NCBI GenBank assembly: GCA_963855995.1
Contig: OY979731.1
Coordinates: 434,001 to 498,000 of the forward strand
Direction: 5' to 3'
Origin: Muricea muricata
Lineage: Eukaryota > Cnidaria > Anthozoa > Malacalcyonacea > Plexauridae
Length of the DNA: 64,000 nt
How positions within the stretch are numbered: position 1 is the stretch's first letter; each line of letters begins with the position of its first letter. A program made the translations under genes and the position numbers. This document shows positions 59,525-64,000 of the stretch, piece after piece. A model generated the notes under the pieces. The model was not told the origin of the DNA, did not search any database, and saw nothing but the letters and a program-made list of their open reading frames with translations.

Positions 59525-59790
59525 ATAGAGCTATCCAGTATAAAAAAAGCTAGTTTAGCTTGGGTTTCCTCCTGCACCTCTGGGTTTCCTTACTGCACCT
59601 CTGGGAAGAACAGTTTAGAACTGATAGAGCTATCCAGTATAAATAAAGTTAGTTTAGTTTAGGTTTCCTCCTGTAGTAACACTAGATCAATAAGAGATGA
59701 TCCTTACTGGACCTCTAGGAAGAACAGTTTAGAACTGGTAGAGAGTAACACTGTACCCATAAGAGATGATCGTTACTGGACCTTCTTTCT
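59525..59790 (+). repeat. 114-bp tandem repeat array
   Basis: About 2.3 units with TCTAGGAAGAACAGTTTAGA, AAATAAAGTTAGTTTAGTTT and a local duplication of GGGTTTCCT near 59560-59590. Confidence 0.85.
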
Positions 59791-60372
59791 TATTATTGTA
59801 TGCTGACAGTAACCTCTTAATATTTCATGTTTTTCACAAGACATTAAATCGACATTGCAACAACCTCTATAGTATATTCGCTTGAGATCAGAACTGCTTC
59901 TAAAACCACATCAAACCTGCGCGCGGGCGTCTACCGCGGTATTGTTTTGTGGCGGTTAATTAGCGTAATTATAAGTAACCAAAAACCAACAAGCATTTAT
60001 AGTCTAAGCATTCTGACATTGATTTAATCAAACAAAATTGTCATTATCGCAACGGGAGGTTAAGAGCCTATTGGCATTGAAATGTCAAATTTTTTTGAGG
60101 TAAAGTGGTGCTTAAAGTCATTCGACTGGTAACGAGATATTGTTCAAGATCAATTTAACCGTTTTTAATTAAAGGAATGCATTCAATTACCTGGTATAAA
60201 GCAGCCCTGACACAGGCCGGTTTAATAGAGGACAGATTTAGCGAAACGACATTCAACTGTTAACTGATCCAGTGGGTCTGTCTCATTCCAGATTGCTAGG
60301 ACGTGACTATAGCTGTTGCAGAAAAGCGTATCGAAGCACATTAAGATTTCACAAGCAAAGCAAGGATTGCAA

Positions 60373-60472
60373 ATGTTTCGAGGTGCCCTATTCTTGATTG
60401 TAATATGTTTGGTGCGTTTTGGAAAGGGTGGAGTGAAAAACGACAAGGCAGATCACAGACATGAGGAGATTG
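60373..60472 (+). CDS. First coding exon of a putative secreted protein
   Basis: The ATG opens MFRGALFLIVICLVRFGKGG, a typical signal peptide with one basic residue then a hydrophobic core, followed by a charged stretch (VKNDKADHRHEEI) and a consensus donor GTGAGT at 60473. It ends in phase 1. A possible second exon starts at 61694 after TCTGCTACAG: the phase fits and the frame stays open for about 70 codons (LSKSFSNSLKYAPWSLGA), but its end could not be fixed. The mature product is unknown, and the gene may continue beyond the window. Confidence 0.4.
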
Positions 60473-60479
60473 GTGAGTA

Positions 60480-62082
60480 CAGAGCGTTTTTAAAGTCAAT
60501 TTGGAGCCTTACGAGCTTGTTAATATATCAATCAATTTGTTTTAATCTTGTAATCTTCAAGCGGTGCTCGTGCGGTGGGAGCAAGGTCTAGGTGAAATAT
60601 CCGAATGTTTGCGGTGCAATTCTACGTTAAATTTTCAAAGCAGTCGTCTTAGATATGTTTGAATCTTTACAATTAACATGCAGTTAGGTGAAATGAACAA
60701 GACACTTGACAGATATTGCAGCAAGTTATCTTCAAATACAGCCTCTCTTCGCTAGATTCTATAAGATTTCTGAATGATTCATTGGTGTTTCGTAACGTTG
60801 AATTAAAGAGTAAAATGTTGGATGCGGGCTTATCAAGTTTAAATCGAAACTGTTGGTTCCCAGGATTGGAAGTAGTCTTGCAATACACGACGTCCCTTGC
60901 AAATACCTTAAATATGCTTAATGCTTGAAATTTCTAGCTACAGTTATAAGCAAAGCCAAACACGGCAGAAAGGCTTCTTATTTAGTTGATAAAGCTTCGA
61001 TCTGTTCCAGCCTAACTGTGCGAGAATTTAAATACGACAAATAGTCGAAGGCGTTCACAACCAGATAGACTTAATCATTTACTAAAATGGGTTATGAATT
61101 ATGACTGAATGTATGTTGAATTCGTCATGTATGTTGCCAGAAATCAGCAACAAAATCAAATGTAGCTCAACTGCTCAAGTATATATAAATACACATACAT
61201 TGAAGATAAATCAAGTCAAGCGATCTGGAAGCTGTGATGTTATTTGATATATAGACGTGGTTGAACTCACTGCGAATATATGTAGTCACAAAAGTGTGGT
61301 AACGTTCACTTCACAGAAACGATAGAGAAATTGTTTAAGGAGCTAAAATGTGAATAAAATAAGCACTCGTGTAAATGTTATGAAATATGACGATGTGTGG
61401 TATATAAAATATTGTTCATAGAAATTCTTCCAAATCTTTTTTTTTATTTCCCGTCTTCAATATTGATGAAGCGGTAAATATGCGGTGGAAATTAAGGTTA
61501 TAATCTTCGCCAACAAATACACAAAGGTTAACGCAATTTATTCAGGAAACTCTTCCAATAATATTGAGCTTGTGTTCGAAAAGCTATGTTGAGTATGGCA
61601 AAAATTGTCATGGAATATAGGTCAGCTATTTCTATCCTGTTTACTGAAATCTTAAATCCTGTGTTTATGAAGTAAACTTAGTCTCTGCTACAGGACTTGG
61701 TTTGTTGACATTGTCTAAATCGTTCTCAAACAGTTTGAAGTACGCTCCATGGTCATTGGGAGCTCAAATCATCAGACAAAGGAGTCCAATGCCTGTAGGC
61801 TATACTCTAATATTACGAGGTTGGATGTCAAGTGGGCAAACCATCTCCAAAATGCTTTCAATGAAAGATTTACATAAATATAGCCAATATTTGCATATAT
61901 ATATCCAATACAATTGACTTTAATTCCACAAACATGCAGTTTTTACAAGACAACTCTAATTATATAACATTCTAACTATTAAAGTTCTCGCGAACAATGA
62001 CATTCTAATTTAGTCCTAAGGTTTAATCTTCATGTCAAATCACAATGTAAACTGTAAGGGGAGGGGTGTCTTATTTGTTACT
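60480..62082. other. Putative intron or spacer after the signal-peptide exon
   Basis: AT-rich. Apart from the possible exon at about 61694-61794, which could end at CCT|GTAGGC, no supported coding stretch or repeat array is visible. Opposed frames at 60673-60928 mirror each other. Confidence 0.35.
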
Positions 62083-62310
62083 GAGAGCTAAGCTAAATTA
62101 CGAAGGACTCAGCTCAATCTGATCCAGTCGAAGGCTTTTTAAGGACGCCTTTGATAGCCATCTTATGACTCATGTCTGATCACGGAGCACAGCTACGATG
62201 GAAGGATCAGTTAGGAGCTAATCTCAACCCACCCTATCAACGTTCTCTGTGCGAAGAGTTGAAGAAACGAATGAGTTTAACCCACGAGTCTGAACAGAGG
62301 ATCGTCAATC
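62083..62310 (+). repeat. SINE-like dispersed repeat
   Basis: It contains ACTGAGAGCTAAGCTAAATT, ACGAAGGACTCAGCTCAATC and GGAGCACAGCTACGATGGAA, with a diverged tail. It is the most complete copy of the family in the window. Confidence 0.75.
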
Positions 62311-62757
62311 CTACGATCTCAGAGACAAAGAAAAAAGACACTTAGCGATTGTAACTTCAAAACTATCTAGCGTTTGTTCACACTTACATTCGTTTTAAAA
62401 TTTCCGGAGTATCTCCAGAATGAAATGCAACATTTCAGAGCAACAAGTCAGCAAAGAAATAGAAGGATTATTTTTAAATGCTCGCAGTTTTGGAAGAAAG
62501 AGGTGATTGTGATTGACGTCATGTGGTAAAGACCACCAAGCTTAATCCATTAATCCGGAAACAAACTTTTCTGTTCCTCTCATTATGCGAGCGCACACCT
62601 TCGTTTTTCCAGGCGCTTGCAAAATGCATGCACAATGACACACACTTATCCACATAATCTTCGATACAATATCTTCAATCTGCGCACATTTAACGTCTTA
62701 ACTAAGCATGGGGTCGCTTGCACGTAAGACACTGATCTTCGATACAAAAGTAGAGTG

Positions 62758-62893
<136 letters not shown>

Positions 62894-62984
62894 TATTTAT
62901 TTTAATTTATTTATACGACTCAACAAATTCCACGAGGCATCTTTATTACTAACTAGTTTTGTACCACGAGATGTGGCAAATATG

Positions 62985-63118
62985 TTTGACCAGGGTGGGA
63001 ATCGAACCTACGACCTTTGGAATGCTAGCTCAATGATCTGCTAACTGAGCTATGCGGTCAGGTCGGTTCAAGTATGCGATATTTCGAAACTTATTCTAGT
63101 TCCTTCGATATCGATGTA
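62985..63118 (-). repeat. tRNA-derived SINE, copy 3
   Basis: The minus strand reads GGAACTAGAATAAGTTTCGA, then GACCGCATAGCTCAGTTAGC (A box) and GTAGGTTCGATTCCCACC (B box). It is the best preserved tRNA-like head of the three copies. Acceptor-stem mismatches and repetition elsewhere favour a SINE over a functional tRNA gene. Confidence 0.75.
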
Positions 63119-64000
63119 ATCATGTTATTTATAGAGTCTTAGTGCACGTTGATGTATATGGAGTGTTTTCGTGCGGTATATACTGGTGCATTTTGCCTAA
63201 AAACGTATATAATGCATTTGCAAGACTAGCAATCGAAGAAGGTATTAAAAAACTGAGGATAAAACAAGCAATGTGTTTTAAAATGTGAGCCTTATTTAAA
63301 ATGAAGACCACCTGCAAAGACGAGTGGTAGATAGATTATTTCCAATCGGTTTTTCGTTGGCTCAATGTTAATATGGTCTGAAGCGGCTCAAAAACCATTT
63401 TTGATCGGACTAAATATTCATCGTAAACAGCTTTAGGTAGGCTATACATGATTTTTTAGCGCAGCAGGCTTATAAATTTTCATCAGTTATTCTCACCGCA
63501 ACACAGCGTGACCACTGTGGTGATAATTAGCAGATTGGATGTTTTTAAATTTTGAATTTTTGACGTAAATATGAACACATGGTAGTTTTTTAGACATCTG
63601 CTTTGAGATTGCTGCGACAGATTGCCTTTTAACTGGCTGAGTACATATGCTATGTACCATATCCAACAAATCATTTATGTCAACCTAAATCTGATAAATT
63701 GGCAATGCTGTAACATCTAAACGTAAATTGACATTCATTGAGCCTTTTTATAATAGAAATCTAATTTTGGTCCTACACGGTTCTTAATCAATCACACTTT
63801 TGATACTTTTCGTTTAATTGCTTTTGTTATTCCTACGAAAACTGCATGACTTAGTTATAGTATCAAGAAGACTGTATATAGTAGCTACAAGAAACTCCAC
63901 ATCGGACTCAGCAATACCAAAACACGACTGCATAGCTAGGTCTATGTTGTTGACAATATGAAACACGTTTGAGCCTTTAAATTACGAGCATAATTGATGC
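63119..64000. other. Terminal spacer, no supported gene
   Basis: AT-rich. Minus-strand frames of 62 and 63 codons at 63129-63317 and 63483-63674 carry no recognisable motif, and no splice sites link them to anything. Confidence 0.4.

Noticed and set aside
63000-63072. Possible functional tRNA gene on the minus strand
   Set aside because: A and B boxes are present, but the acceptor stem has mismatches and related degenerate copies occur elsewhere, so a SINE is more likely.

Overview
The window is nuclear DNA of an invertebrate animal. Its genes are split by GT-AG introns, the code is standard, the DNA is AT-rich, and introns and spacers are full of foldback elements, tRNA-derived SINEs and minisatellites. 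The lineage cannot be proven from the sequence. A cnidarian or other marine invertebrate is my guess, not a demonstration.

I could splice four conserved genes by hand. (1) On the + strand, 12694-19879, is a USP44/USP49-type deubiquitinase of 21 exons and 625 residues, with every splice phase closing. (2) On the + strand, 28439-42536, is an A1CF/RBM46/RBM47-type RNA-binding protein of 10 exons and 618 residues, with three RRMs and a C-terminal DND1-type dsRNA-binding domain. (3) On the + strand, 45836-47801, is a mitochondrial ribosomal protein S23 gene. Its N-terminal half is clear, but the middle of the protein is missing. (4) On the - strand, 49925-53619, is betaine-homocysteine S-methyltransferase (eight exons). 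Its first coding exon is uncertain, with a candidate at 59328-59357.

Weaker coding candidates are small open frames at 1630-1710 and 3847-4094, minus-strand exon-like stretches at 23360-23462 and 26730-27060, a possible three-exon minus-strand small gene at 58025-59401, and the first exon of a secreted protein at 60373-60472.

The first 12 kb is mostly transposon-like. It has a cluster of hairpins with an 86-bp perfect palindrome, several short inverted-repeat elements (one nested inside another), and a 1.3-kb palindrome built of palindromes at 9125-10445, with a half copy at 11285-11706. Two tandem-repeat families recur through the whole window. A unit of about 114 bp forms about a dozen arrays in both orientations, and a unit of 87 bp forms four arrays. 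Both sit inside introns of more than one gene.

The conserved genes look like unrelated housekeeping or regulatory neighbours: a deubiquitinase, an RNA-editing or mRNA-binding factor, a mitochondrial ribosome subunit and a methionine-cycle enzyme. I see no sign that they form one system. The most unusual structure is the compound palindrome.
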